This document shows, piece by piece, positions 16,581 to 24,963 of a stretch of DNA of 64,000 nt. Made by a program: the position numbers and the translations under genes. The notes under the pieces were generated by a model. The model had not been told where the DNA came from, ran no database searches, and saw only the letters and a program-made list of their open reading frames with translations. The stretch spans positions 1-64,000 of the forward strand of contig JAEZCN010000250.1 in NCBI GenBank assembly GCA_023433515.1. The letters are read 5' to 3'. Origin of the DNA: Pseudomonadota bacterium. Lineage in GTDB: Bacteria; Pseudomonadota; Gammaproteobacteria; Steroidobacterales; Steroidobacteraceae. The first letter of the stretch is position 1. The number at the start of each line of letters is the position of its first letter.

Positions 16581-17224
16581 GTCGCGAACAGATGATACCC
16601 GACCTCGCCGGCCCGCCCCGCGCGCAGCTCTTTCCAGGATTCGGGCAGCACGGGCAACTCGTCGCGCGCGCGGCGCTCGAGGTAGATGCGCGCATCGGGC
16701 GCCAGTGCGCCGGAGCGCGCGAGCGCGGCCGCGGCCGCGGACAACAGGTCCGCGTCGTAGGGCGGATCGAGGAATACGATGTCGAAAGGCAGGTCCGCGG
16801 ACGTTCGCCGCTCGAGCCACTGAAGCGCATCCGCGCCGATCACCGACAGCGACGTTTCCCGCCAATCGCGCGCGACGGCTTCGATGGCATCGGCGGCCCG
16901 CGGGCTGCGTTCGACGAAGGACACGTGCGCGGCGCCGCGCGACAGCGCTTCGAGACCCAGTGCGCCCGAGCCCGCGAACAGGTCGAGAACCCGTGCGCCG
17001 GCCATGCGCGGCTGCAGCCAGTTGAACAGGGTTTCCCGCACCCGGTCCGGTGTCGGACGAATCTCGACGCCGGCCGGGAATTGAAGACGCCGGCCGCGGT
17101 GACGGCCGCCGACGATGCGCAGGACGCGCGACTGCGCCGCGCGTTCTGCCGCACCACGACCCGCGTCATTTTCACTCGCGGCGACCCTTAGCTTGCCGCG
17201 GCTTTTCGCCTTTCTAACCAACAC
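16577..17224 (-). CDS. rsmD: 16S rRNA (guanine(966)-N2)-methyltransferase
   Basis: A 215-residue SAM methyltransferase. The segments are VLRIVGGRHRGRRLQFP, RPTPDRVRETLFNWL, the SAM motif VLDLFAGSGALGLEALSRG and the catalytic DPPY motif (VFLDPPYDAD). The start is a GTG at 17224 in the only open frame. The first 30 residues are basic and variable, as in other RsmD proteins, so the true start could be slightly further in. It is translationally coupled to coaD. Confidence 0.94.
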   Translation of the reverse strand: MLVRKAKSRGKLRVAASENDAGRGAAERAAQSRVLRIVGGRHRGRRLQFPAGVEIRPTPDRVRETLFNWLQPRMAGARVLDLFAGSGALGLEALSRGAAHVSFVERSPRAADAIEAVARDWRETSLSVIGADALQWLERRTSADLPFDIVFLDPPYDADLLSAAAAALARSGALAPDARIYLERRARDELPVLPESWKELRAGRAGEVGYHLFAT

Positions 17225-17346
17225 TTAGGCCCGCGCTGCGTGGCTTGCCACCTTTTGGGGCCCAAGCGTAACCTACCGATCAAACGACGAGGGGATCCGC
17301 GACCGGAGGGTCTCCGCACACATAAAAGTTTCTCAGGAGCGAACTC

Positions 17347-19599
17347 ATGAAGAGGCTACACGCAGCCGCGCTGATAACCCTCGCCGCGTTCGCGGCCGGC
17401 TGCTCGAGCTCGGTGGACAATCCACCCGCGATAACGCCGACCGATCCGACCACTGGTAACCTTGCTCCACCCCTGGTCGATTCATTGTCGCCGAACCGTG
17501 CGCTGTTCGCGCCTAACCAGGGCGTGTTGCCGTACCCGCACGACGCGTACTTCACGCCGACGCCGGGAGTGCCGACCGACGGCACGCTGAATCTTCCCTC
17601 GAGCGCATTCTTCCCCGCGACGGTACGCATGCCGGGCACGACGACGACCGAACCGGTGGTCAACGCGCTCGACGGATTCTCGACCCAGGCGCCGATCAAG
17701 CTGCGCTTCTCCACGCAGATCAATCTCGCGACCGCGGCGGCCGGCATCCGGCTCGTCGAAGTCGACATCGATCCGGCGACCAAGGCGACGGTCGCGCTGC
17801 CGATCACCGCGAACCCGGTGCGCCGCGTGCTCGTGCAGGACGTCGACTATCGCGTCGAAGTGGCGCCGAACATCGACGCCGGCGGCACGTTGATCCAGCT
17901 CGTTCCATTGCGTCCGCTGCAGGCGAACAACGCACCGCCGGGACCCACGCGTCCGCGCGACGTCGGCTACCTGGTGCTCGTGACGAACGCGTTGCAGGCG
18001 GCGAACGGCGCGCCCATCGATCCGGACGCGGACTACGCACTCATCAAGTCCAACGCCCTCGCGAACACTTGCGCCACCATCACGGACGCGCGTCTGAACG
18101 CGCTCTGCAATCTCTCGCGCGCGCACTTCGGCGCGGCGGTGGCCGCGGGCGTGAATCCCACGACGATTGTCGTTTCCTCCAGCTTCACGACGCAGTCGGT
18201 CGAGACCGTCCTCGCGGTGGTGTCGCAAATGGTGGCCGGCGCGCCACCGCCGGCGACCGCCGTGTTGCCCGTGCCGGTCGCGACCACCGGCGCCGTCACG
18301 GGACCCGCCGGCCCGAATCTCGCGGACATCCACGTCGGCACGATCACGCTGCCTTACTACCTGAGCACGCCGGTCGCGCCGCCCGCGGGCGCCGGCACCG
18401 AGCCGCTCACCAACTTCTGGCGCGCGGCGAATCCGCCGCCGGCCGTCGCGGGCCTGCAGGACCCGAAGAACGAGCGCAACCTCACGCGTTTCAACCCGGT
18501 TCCGCAGGCGACGACGCAGCTCACGGTGCCGATGCTGATCGGCATTCCGCGCGCGCCGGCCACGAAGCCCGCCGCGGGCTGGCCGGTGGTCATCTATCAG
18601 CACGGCATCACCGAGGATCGCGGCACGCTTGCGCTGATCGCCGATGCGGCCGCGGCCGCCGGTTTCGTGATCGTCGGCATCGACCTTCCGCTCCACGGCA
18701 TCATGCCGAACGATCCGCTGTACGCGCTCTCGCCCACCAATCCGGCGAACTCCGCGCTGCCCGCGCCGTTTCGCGTGGGTGAGCCGACGTTCAACGTCGA
18801 CTACGTGAACAACACGACGCAGGCGCCAGGACCGGACGGCGTGCCGGACAACTCCGGCCAGCACTTCATCAATCTCCAGAGCACGCTCACGGCGCGCGAC
18901 AACATCCGCCAGGCGGTCGCGAATCTCATGGCGCTGACTCGCGCGGCTCCGACGCTGGATCTCGACGGTGACCCGAACACCGTCGACATCGATGCGGACC
19001 GCATGCACTTCTTCGGCTGGTCGCTCGGCGGCATCGTCGGCAGCACCTTCGCGGGTACGCCCGGGGCCGCGAACGTCCGCTCGTTCGGATTCTTCGCCGC
19101 CGGCTGCGGCATCATGGAAACGCTGCGGCAGTCCCCCGGCTACTCGCCGGTGCTCAACAACGGTCTCGCGGCCGCCGGCTTCCCGCCGGGCACGTCCATC
19201 TACTGGGAGTTCGTGCACGCGGCGCAGGCCGCGGTGGAGTCGGCCGACGGCTGCAACTACACGGCGAACTGGAACACGAAGCCGACGTTGCTGCAGATGA
19301 TCCAGGGCACGCCCGGCGACGCCACGCGCCCGACGGACCAGGCCGTGCCGAATTCATCGACGCTGCGCCTCGCGAACCTGCTCGGACTGCCGACCATCAC
19401 CGCGACCCTGACCGATCCGAACGGCGCGCGCGCACTCACGCGCTTCACGGAAGGCGGCCACGGCACGATCGCGATTCCGAGTCCGGCGCCGCAGACACTC
19501 GACTCCTACATCGAGGCGCGCACCCAGCTCGCCACGTTCCTCGGGTCCGGCGGCTTGCAGATCGCGGTGACCAACCCGGCGATCCTCTCGCCGGAGTAA
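17347..19599 (+). CDS. Pla-1/VolA-like extracellular lipase (lipoprotein)
   Basis: A 750-residue surface or secreted lipoprotein. The signal peptide ends in a lipobox (AAGCSSS). The N-terminal part (about residues 30-320) resembles the bacterial virulence-factor lipase N-terminal domain. The C-terminal alpha/beta hydrolase has an oxyanion segment VIYQHGITEDRG and the nucleophile elbow FFGWSLGGIVG. A late histidine in EGGHGTIA may complete the triad. It is followed by a strong terminator and sits where rsmD and ftsY are often neighbours. Confidence 0.82.
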   Translation: MKRLHAAALITLAAFAAGCSSSVDNPPAITPTDPTTGNLAPPLVDSLSPNRALFAPNQGVLPYPHDAYFTPTPGVPTDGTLNLPSSAFFPATVRMPGTTTTEPVVNALDGFSTQAPIKLRFSTQINLATAAAGIRLVEVDIDPATKATVALPITANPVRRVLVQDVDYRVEVAPNIDAGGTLIQLVPLRPLQANNAPPGPTRPRDVGYLVLVTNALQAANGAPIDPDADYALIKSNALANTCATITDARLNALCNLSRAHFGAAVAAGVNPTTIVVSSSFTTQSVETVLAVVSQMVAGAPPPATAVLPVPVATTGAVTGPAGPNLADIHVGTITLPYYLSTPVAPPAGAGTEPLTNFWRAANPPPAVAGLQDPKNERNLTRFNPVPQATTQLTVPMLIGIPRAPATKPAAGWPVVIYQHGITEDRGTLALIADAAAAAGFVIVGIDLPLHGIMPNDPLYALSPTNPANSALPAPFRVGEPTFNVDYVNNTTQAPGPDGVPDNSGQHFINLQSTLTARDNIRQAVANLMALTRAAPTLDLDGDPNTVDIDADRMHFFGWSLGGIVGSTFAGTPGAANVRSFGFFAAGCGIMETLRQSPGYSPVLNNGLAAAGFPPGTSIYWEFVHAAQAAVESADGCNYTANWNTKPTLLQMIQGTPGDATRPTDQAVPNSSTLRLANLLGLPTITATLTDPNGARALTRFTEGGHGTIAIPSPAPQTLDSYIEARTQLATFLGSGGLQIAVTNPAILSPE

Positions 19600-19619
19600 G
19601 TCCCCGTCGCCGTTGAAGA

Positions 19620-19651
19620 AAAAGGGCGGCCCGCGGGCCGCTCTTTTTTTT
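19620..19651 (+). terminator. Intrinsic terminator after the lipase gene
   Basis: A GC-rich hairpin (gggcggccc with gggccgctc, one G-U pair) is followed by a run of eight T. A run of A on the other side could also allow termination of leftward transcripts. It separates the lipase from ftsY. Confidence 0.9.
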
Positions 19652-19718
19652 CGCCCGTTCTTTCGGGCTGCTAATCTTCCGGGCCGCCAATTCCGCGTTT
19701 TCTCACCCGGCACCCACC

Positions 19719-20669
19719 ATGTCCTCCGACTCGTCCCAGACCGGCTTCATCGCGCGCATGCGCGCCAAGATCAATCGCCCGGGTTCGTGGCTTTCCTACG
19801 ACCTCGCGAACCTGGTGCCGGGCCGGAAGATCGACGATGAAATCCTCGATGAACTCGAGACACGCCTGCTCACGGCCGACGTCGGAGTCGAAGCGACGCA
19901 GGCCATCCTCGATGAATTGCGCAAGAAGGTCGCGCGCAAGGAGCTCGACGACGTCGACCGGCTGATCGCCGCGCTCACCGATTCGATCGCGTCGATCCTG
20001 TTGCCCGTGCAGAAGCCGCTCGACGTCTCCGGACAGAAGCCGTTCGTGTTGCTGGTCGTCGGAGTCAACGGCTCGGGCAAGACGACGACGATCGGGAAGC
20101 TGGCGCGGCGCTTCGCCGATGCCGGCAATCACGTGGTGCTCGCCGCCGGCGACACGTTTCGCGCGGCCGCAATCGAACAGCTCGGCATCTGGGCCGAACG
20201 TTCCGGCGCGGACATCATCCAGCAGCAGGCCGGCGCGGATCCGGGCGCGGTGGTGTTCGATGCGGTACAGGCCGCGCGCTCGCGGCGCGCGGACGTCGTG
20301 ATCATCGACACCGCCGGCCGGCTTCACAGCCAGTCGCACCTCATGGACGAGCTCAAGAAGGTCAGGCGCGTGATCCAGCGCGTGGAACCATCGGCGCCGC
20401 ATGAAGTCCTGTTGGTACTCGATGCCAACCAGGGACAAAACGCGCTCACGCAGGCCATGCAGTTCCACGAAGCCGTGGGCGTCACGGGGCTCGTGCTCAC
20501 CAAGCTCGACGGCACGGCCAAGGGCGGCATCGTCATCGCGATCGCGCGCAAGCTCGGACTGCCCATCCGTTTCATCGGCGTGGGCGAACACGCCGAGGAT
20601 TTCGGCGAATTCGATGCACGCGCCTTCGCCAACGCCCTCGTTTCCGGCAACTCGCGCGGCAGCGGTTAA
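19719..20669 (+). CDS. ftsY: Signal recognition particle receptor FtsY
   Basis: A 316-residue SRP-type GTPase that docks SRP-ribosome complexes at the inner membrane. The N-domain helices are followed by the G domain: P-loop VGVNGSGKTTTIGKLA, the insertion-box DTFRAAAIEQL, DTAGRLHSQ, and TKLDGTAKGG. The long acidic N-terminal A domain of E. coli FtsY is missing, leaving only about 20 residues before the N domain. It is first of the ftsYEX-rpoH cluster, 12 bases before ftsE. Confidence 0.97.
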   Translation: MSSDSSQTGFIARMRAKINRPGSWLSYDLANLVPGRKIDDEILDELETRLLTADVGVEATQAILDELRKKVARKELDDVDRLIAALTDSIASILLPVQKPLDVSGQKPFVLLVVGVNGSGKTTTIGKLARRFADAGNHVVLAAGDTFRAAAIEQLGIWAERSGADIIQQQAGADPGAVVFDAVQAARSRRADVVIIDTAGRLHSQSHLMDELKKVRRVIQRVEPSAPHEVLLVLDANQGQNALTQAMQFHEAVGVTGLVLTKLDGTAKGGIVIAIARKLGLPIRFIGVGEHAEDFGEFDARAFANALVSGNSRGSG

Positions 20670-20681
20670 TATCCCCGCTCA

Positions 20682-21419
20682 ATGATCTCCTTCGAAAACG
20701 TCGCGAAGCGCTACCCGAACGGACGCGAAGCCCTCGCGGGAGTGTCGTTCGAGATCGAGCCGGGCGAATTCGTATTCCTCACCGGCCGCTCCGGCGCGGG
20801 CAAGAGCAGCGTGCTCAAGCTGATCGCCCTGCTCGAGCGCCCGAGCCGCGGCGTGGTCACCGTCGCGGGACAGAACACCGGGAAAATCCGCCCGGGAAAG
20901 ATTCCCGCGTTCCGCCGCTCGATCGGCGTCGTGTTCCAGGATCACAAGCTGCTGCTCGACCGGCCCATCTACGACAACGTCGCGTTGCCGCTGGTCGTCG
21001 CGGGCACGCCGCTCAAGGAAATCGACCGGCGCGTGCGCGCGGCTCTCGATCAGGTCGGGTTGTTAGGCCGGGAGCGATCGTCGCCGCTCGAGTTGTCGGT
21101 GGGCGAACAGCAGCGCGTGGGCATCGCGCGCGCGGTCATCAGCAAACCGCAGCTGCTGATCGCCGACGAGCCCACGGGCAACCTCGACCCCGCGCTCTCG
21201 GTCGAGGTCATGCGGGTATTCAAGCGATTCCAGGAAGTCGGCGTGACCATCGTGGTCGCGTCGCACGACCCGAATCTCGTGCAGCAGTTCGGGCAGCGTG
21301 AAATCGTGCTCGACGGCGGGCGCATCGCCTCCGACATCCTGCACGCGGCGCACGGCGGACGGATGACCGCCAAGGCGCCCGACCTGGCCGATCTTCCCAG
21401 CATCGACCTGCGTACATGA
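20682..21419 (+). CDS. ftsE: Cell-division ABC-transporter ATPase FtsE
   Basis: A 245-residue ABC ATPase. Walker A is GRSGAGKSS, the signature is LSVGEQQRVGIARA and Walker B is LLIADEPTGNLD. With FtsX it controls divisome activation of peptidoglycan hydrolases. The C-terminus has about 25 extra residues compared with E. coli FtsE (222 residues). The stop overlaps the ftsX ATG as ATGA. Confidence 0.97.
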   Translation: MISFENVAKRYPNGREALAGVSFEIEPGEFVFLTGRSGAGKSSVLKLIALLERPSRGVVTVAGQNTGKIRPGKIPAFRRSIGVVFQDHKLLLDRPIYDNVALPLVVAGTPLKEIDRRVRAALDQVGLLGRERSSPLELSVGEQQRVGIARAVISKPQLLIADEPTGNLDPALSVEVMRVFKRFQEVGVTIVVASHDPNLVQQFGQREIVLDGGRIASDILHAAHGGRMTAKAPDLADLPSIDLRT

Positions 21420-22345
21420 GCGGCGCGGTTTCCTCGTATTTCACCCGCCACGTGCAGGCCTTGTTCGGCGCGATGGGCCGTCTGGCGCGCACGCCGCTCG
21501 CCACGCTGCTCACGATGATCGTCATCGGCGTCGCACTCGCGCTGCCCGCGGGCCTCGGACTGGTCGTCGACAACCTGCGGCAGGCCGCGGGCGGCGCCAG
21601 CAATGCGGTCGATTTCACCGTGCACTTCAAGCTCGGCACGCCGATCGAACGCGTGCGCCAGATCGCGACCGCCGCCGGCCAGCGCGCCGAAGTCGAATCC
21701 GTCACCGTGACGAGCGCCGACGAGGCGCTCGACGAATTCAAACGCCTGTCGGGGTTCGGTGATGCGCTGAGTGCGCTCGAGAGCAACCCGCTGCCGCCGC
21801 ACATCGTGGTGCGGCCGGTGATCGATGCGAACGGCCCGGCCGGCATCGAATCGTTGAGTCGCTACTTCAACGCCTTTCCGGAAGTCGAGATCGTGCAGCT
21901 CGACCTCGACTGGATCCGCCGGCTGCACTCGCTGCTCGAGGTACTGCGCCGCGCCCTGTGGGTGGTCATCGCCGTTCTCGGGGTGGGGGTCGTCGCGGTG
22001 ATCGGCAACACGATCCGCCTCGAGATCCAGCAGCGCCGGCCGGAAATCGAAGTGACCAAACTCGTGGGCGGTTCGAATGCCTTCGTGCGCCGGCCATTCC
22101 TGTACACGGGCCTGCTCTACGGTCTCTGTGGCGCGTTGCTCGCCGCCCTGATCGTCTTCAGCGGCATGGTTTACCTCGACCAGGCGGTCGGGGACCTCGC
22201 GGCCCAGTACGGCAGCCAGTTCCGACTGACGGGCCTCGAGGACCGTGACATCGGCCGGCTTGCGGGGATCGGCGCCGTACTTGGCTGGCTGGGGGCATTC
22301 GTGTCCACCGGCAAGCACCTGCGCCGCATCGAGCCTCGAGCCTGA
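21416..22345 (+). CDS. ftsX: Cell-division protein FtsX
   Basis: A 309-residue inner-membrane partner of FtsE. There is a cytosolic N-terminus, one helix (ATLLTMIVIGVALALPAG), a periplasmic region with alternating strands and helices, then three more helices near the C-terminus. The segment EVTKLVGGSNAFVRRPFLYTG is a conserved FtsX loop. It overlaps ftsE by 4 bases. The next gene, rpoH, begins about 150 bases downstream after its own control region. Confidence 0.95.
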   Translation: MSGAVSSYFTRHVQALFGAMGRLARTPLATLLTMIVIGVALALPAGLGLVVDNLRQAAGGASNAVDFTVHFKLGTPIERVRQIATAAGQRAEVESVTVTSADEALDEFKRLSGFGDALSALESNPLPPHIVVRPVIDANGPAGIESLSRYFNAFPEVEIVQLDLDWIRRLHSLLEVLRRALWVVIAVLGVGVVAVIGNTIRLEIQQRRPEIEVTKLVGGSNAFVRRPFLYTGLLYGLCGALLAALIVFSGMVYLDQAVGDLAAQYGSQFRLTGLEDRDIGRLAGIGAVLGWLGAFVSTGKHLRRIEPRA

Positions 22346-22401
22346 GCGCACTCAAGCTTATAGATCAATAACTTATGGTTCTGACGGAACCGGCCTGGGC
22401 A

Positions 22402-22428
22402 TTAGCACTCTAAGAGCCCGACTGCTAA
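22402..22428. promoter_or_regulatory. CIRCE-like HrcA operator upstream of rpoH
   Basis: TTAGCACTC, a 9-base spacer, then GACTGCTAA. The CIRCE consensus is TTAGCACTC-N9-GAGTGCTAA, so 17 of 18 conserved bases match, with the right spacing. CIRCE is the operator of the heat-shock repressor HrcA. It lies about 65 bases before the rpoH start. A TATA-like TAATAT (22426-22431) overlaps its right arm, so repressor binding would block it. Confidence 0.85.
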
Positions 22429-22493
22429 TATCCCAATCCAGGTCGCGCAGGCGACCCGATCCATGACTGATCGCCCCAGGAGGTTTCGAACAG

Positions 22494-23378
22494 ATGACCG
22501 CCACCGCGCCCAATGCGATCGCACTCGTTGCCCGCCGGAAAGACTTCTTCCCGGCCGGACCCGTCGGCAGTTTCGACGCGTACATGGACAAGGTGAGCCG
22601 CATCCCCGTGCTCTCGCGCGAGGATGAGGTCGAGCTCGCCAAACGCTTCCGGAACGAAGGTGACCTCGAGGCTGCCCGGCAGCTCGTGGTGTCGCACCTG
22701 CGTTTCGTCGTGCACATCGCTCGCGGTTATTCCGGTTATGGCCTGCCCCTGGGCGACGTGGTCCAGGAAGGCAACGTCGGACTCATGAAGGCGGTCAAGC
22801 GCTTCGACCCCACGGTCGGCGTGCGCCTCGTGTCGTTCGCGGTTCACTGGATCCGCGCCGAGATCCACGAGTACGTGCTGCGCAACTGGCGCCTGGTGAA
22901 AGTCGCCACGACCAAGGCGCAGCGCAAGCTCTTCTTCAACCTGCGCAAGATGAAGAAGAACCTCGCCTGGCTGTCGCACGAGGAAACGCAGGCCGTCGCC
23001 CGCGACCTCAAGGTTTCGCCCGAGGAAGTGACCGAAATGGAAAAGCGCCTCGCGGCGCGCGACCTTTCGTTCGACCCGGTGCCGGATTCGAGCGAGGACG
23101 GCGACGAGACCTACTCGCCCGCCGCCTATCTGCCGGCGCCCGATGCGGACCCGGCTGTGCAGATCGAGAACGCCGAGTGGGACGACACCACGGGCGACCG
23201 GCTGCAGGCCGCGATGAAGACGCTGGATGACCGCTCGCGCGACATCCTGGTGAGCCGCTGGACGGGCGAAGCGAGCGCCACGCTGCACGACTTGGCGGAC
23301 AAGTACGGCGTCTCGGCGGAGCGCATCCGGCAGATCGAGGCGAATGCCATCAAGAAGCTGCGCGCGCTGATGGTCTGA
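22494..23378 (+). CDS. rpoH: RNA polymerase heat-shock sigma factor RpoH (sigma-32)
   Basis: A 294-residue sigma-70 family protein. Region 2 contains GLPLGDVVQEGNVGLMKAVKRFDP, and the diagnostic RpoH box reads AQRKLFFNLRKMKK. Region 4 has the helix-turn-helix segment LHDLADKYGVSAERIRQIE. A good Shine-Dalgarno (aggaggt) precedes the ATG. The CIRCE operator upstream implies HrcA control as well as any RNA thermometer or chaperone feedback. It is followed by a terminator. Confidence 0.97.
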   Translation: MTATAPNAIALVARRKDFFPAGPVGSFDAYMDKVSRIPVLSREDEVELAKRFRNEGDLEAARQLVVSHLRFVVHIARGYSGYGLPLGDVVQEGNVGLMKAVKRFDPTVGVRLVSFAVHWIRAEIHEYVLRNWRLVKVATTKAQRKLFFNLRKMKKNLAWLSHEETQAVARDLKVSPEEVTEMEKRLAARDLSFDPVPDSSEDGDETYSPAAYLPAPDADPAVQIENAEWDDTTGDRLQAAMKTLDDRSRDILVSRWTGEASATLHDLADKYGVSAERIRQIEANAIKKLRALMV

Positions 23379-23399
23379 CATCCATTCGACAGTGACCGG

Positions 23400-23428
23400 A
23401 CGGCGGCCCTCGAGGCCGCCGTTTTTTT
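23400..23428 (+). terminator. Intrinsic terminator of rpoH
   Basis: The stem acggcggcc/ggccgccgt with loop ctcga is followed by seven T. It lies 20 bases after the rpoH stop. Confidence 0.94.
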
Positions 23429-23619
23429 CTGCGCGCTGCAATGCAGCGGGAGTCGTCGACAGCCGGGCGACCCCTGGTAAAGCGTGACGTGCGTCACACG
23501 ACGTAGGCGCGAAAACCCTGTCTGTCGGCCAGCACCGATGACGCGTGGGAACGCGCGCTGGCAGCCTTCGAACGGGTAGTCAGGGAGCATGACCTCAACG
23601 TCAAAGAAAGGTCTCGGTC

Positions 23620-23988
23620 ATGCGCAAACTACTCCCTCTCGCCGTCTGCCTGCTCGGCATCGGCACAAGCCACGCGGGTTTCATGTTCGAGCGCGGCGTC
23701 GACCGCATCCGCGACGAGGCCAGGGCCACTCTCGCCAGCGCCTCGGGCTGGAAGGCGAACGATGTCAGTGTCGCGGAGCTGCAGCGCGCCAGCGTCCAGC
23801 CGCTGACTAACTACGGCTCCATCAAGCGCGAGTACATCAAGTTCTCCTGGGCCGACCGCAGCGACCGGGCCAGTGCCGTCACGGCGACGCCGGTAGTGGA
23901 ACACTCGGTGCCGGAACCCGGCACACTCGCGTTGCTGGCGCTCGGCCTCATCGCCGTCGGCGCCGTCCGGCGCCGCTCCGCTCGCTGA
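23620..23988 (+). CDS. Small PEP-CTERM sorting-signal protein
   Basis: A 122-residue exported protein. The N-terminal signal peptide ends near TSHAGF. The middle is short, polar and unrecognised. The C-terminus is a complete PEP-CTERM tripartite signal: VPEPGT, a hydrophobic helix LALLALGLIAVGAV, then RRRSAR. Such proteins are processed by an exosortase and often sent to the extracellular matrix. No exosortase is in the window. It has its own terminator immediately downstream. Confidence 0.92.
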   Translation: MRKLLPLAVCLLGIGTSHAGFMFERGVDRIRDEARATLASASGWKANDVSVAELQRASVQPLTNYGSIKREYIKFSWADRSDRASAVTATPVVEHSVPEPGTLALLALGLIAVGAVRRRSAR

Positions 23989-24008
23989 AGCGACCGCATT
24001 TCGCGACG

Positions 24009-24036
24009 AAAACCCCGGCGACGTGCCGGGGTTTTT
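24009..24036 (+). terminator. Intrinsic terminator after the PEP-CTERM gene
   Basis: The hairpin aaccccggc-gacgt-gccggggtt is followed by a T-rich tract. The preceding A-run could make it bidirectional. Confidence 0.92.
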
Positions 24037-24097
24037 CTTTTCATCACCTAAGATTTTGTGGGTTGTACGTGCCGGCGGACGGTGAATTAATAATCGG

Positions 24098-24913
24098 ATG
24101 AACGCGAGCAGTCTGAATCCACAGCGCGAGCAGATGGCGGACGAATCCATGATTCGTACGCTGGCCGCGCAGACCGAGGCGATCTGGCCGCAGGAGAAGC
24201 GGCTGCTTGATCTGTACCGCCTGCCGCCCGCCGCGCACGTACTCGACGTCGGCGCGGGCACTGGAGAGTTCGGCGCGCGCGTGGCGGAAACCTATCCCCA
24301 GATGCGCGTGACCGGCGTCGAACTACTCGCGACCTCGGTGGAACACGCGCGCCGGCGGCATTCGCGGCTCGCGCCGCGCCTCACCTTCGAGGTCGGCGAC
24401 GCCTTCCATCTCCCGCAGCCGGACGACAGCTTCGATCTCGTGGCGAATCGCCACATGATCCAGTCGGTGCCGCACGTCGACCGGATCATCGCGGAGCTGG
24501 TGCGAGTCGCGAAGCCCGGCGGACACGTTCACGTGCTCGCCGAGGATTACATGATGCTTCACATGATGTCCGGCCCGCTCGATTCGGACGAGTTCTGGCG
24601 CCGAGGCCCGGTCGAATTCGGGATGCGCACCGGCACGGATGCGCGCATCGGCCGCCGCGCCTGGACGTTGATGCGCGCCGCGGGCCTCAAGGACGTGCGG
24701 GTGGACTACGTGACCGTCGACACACTGCGCGTGCCGCGCCGTGTGTTCGCGGACATCATCACGGCGTGGCGCGACGGTTATGTGGAGGCCCTGTCCACGC
24801 CGAGCTTTCCGCCGGCGCTCGTGAGGCAGCACTTCGACGAAATCATCGGGAGCATCCTGAATCCGGAGCACTACGCGGTCTGGCACGTGCCGATCGTTTC
24901 CGGCACCAAGTAG
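24098..24913 (+). CDS. Class I SAM-dependent methyltransferase
   Basis: A 271-residue Rossmann-type methyltransferase. Motif I is VLDVGAGTGEFGARV, the acidic end of strand 2 follows in TGVELLATSVEHARRRH, and DSFDLVANRHMIQSV is motif IV. ELVRVAKPGGHVHVLAED is the post-motif helix-strand. The substrate is unknown; the fold is of the UbiE/MenG-like small-molecule type. No neighbours inform its role. It is directly followed by a perfect 26-bp palindrome. Confidence 0.8.
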   Translation: MNASSLNPQREQMADESMIRTLAAQTEAIWPQEKRLLDLYRLPPAAHVLDVGAGTGEFGARVAETYPQMRVTGVELLATSVEHARRRHSRLAPRLTFEVGDAFHLPQPDDSFDLVANRHMIQSVPHVDRIIAELVRVAKPGGHVHVLAEDYMMLHMMSGPLDSDEFWRRGPVEFGMRTGTDARIGRRAWTLMRAAGLKDVRVDYVTVDTLRVPRRVFADIITAWRDGYVEALSTPSFPPALVRQHFDEIIGSILNPEHYAVWHVPIVSGTK

Positions 24914-24915
24914 AA

Positions 24916-24941
24916 GGGGACAGACCTGCAGGTCTGTCCCC
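24916..24941. repeat. Perfect 26-bp palindrome, short member of dispersed repeat family
   Basis: ggggacagacct-gc-aggtctgtcccc reads identically on both strands, 2 bases after the methyltransferase stop. Its half (aggtctgtcccc) recurs in the element at 59738. It may also serve as a terminator-like hairpin, but there is no T-run. Confidence 0.75.
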
Positions 24942-24963
24942 CTCCATGATCGAACTACTTTCT

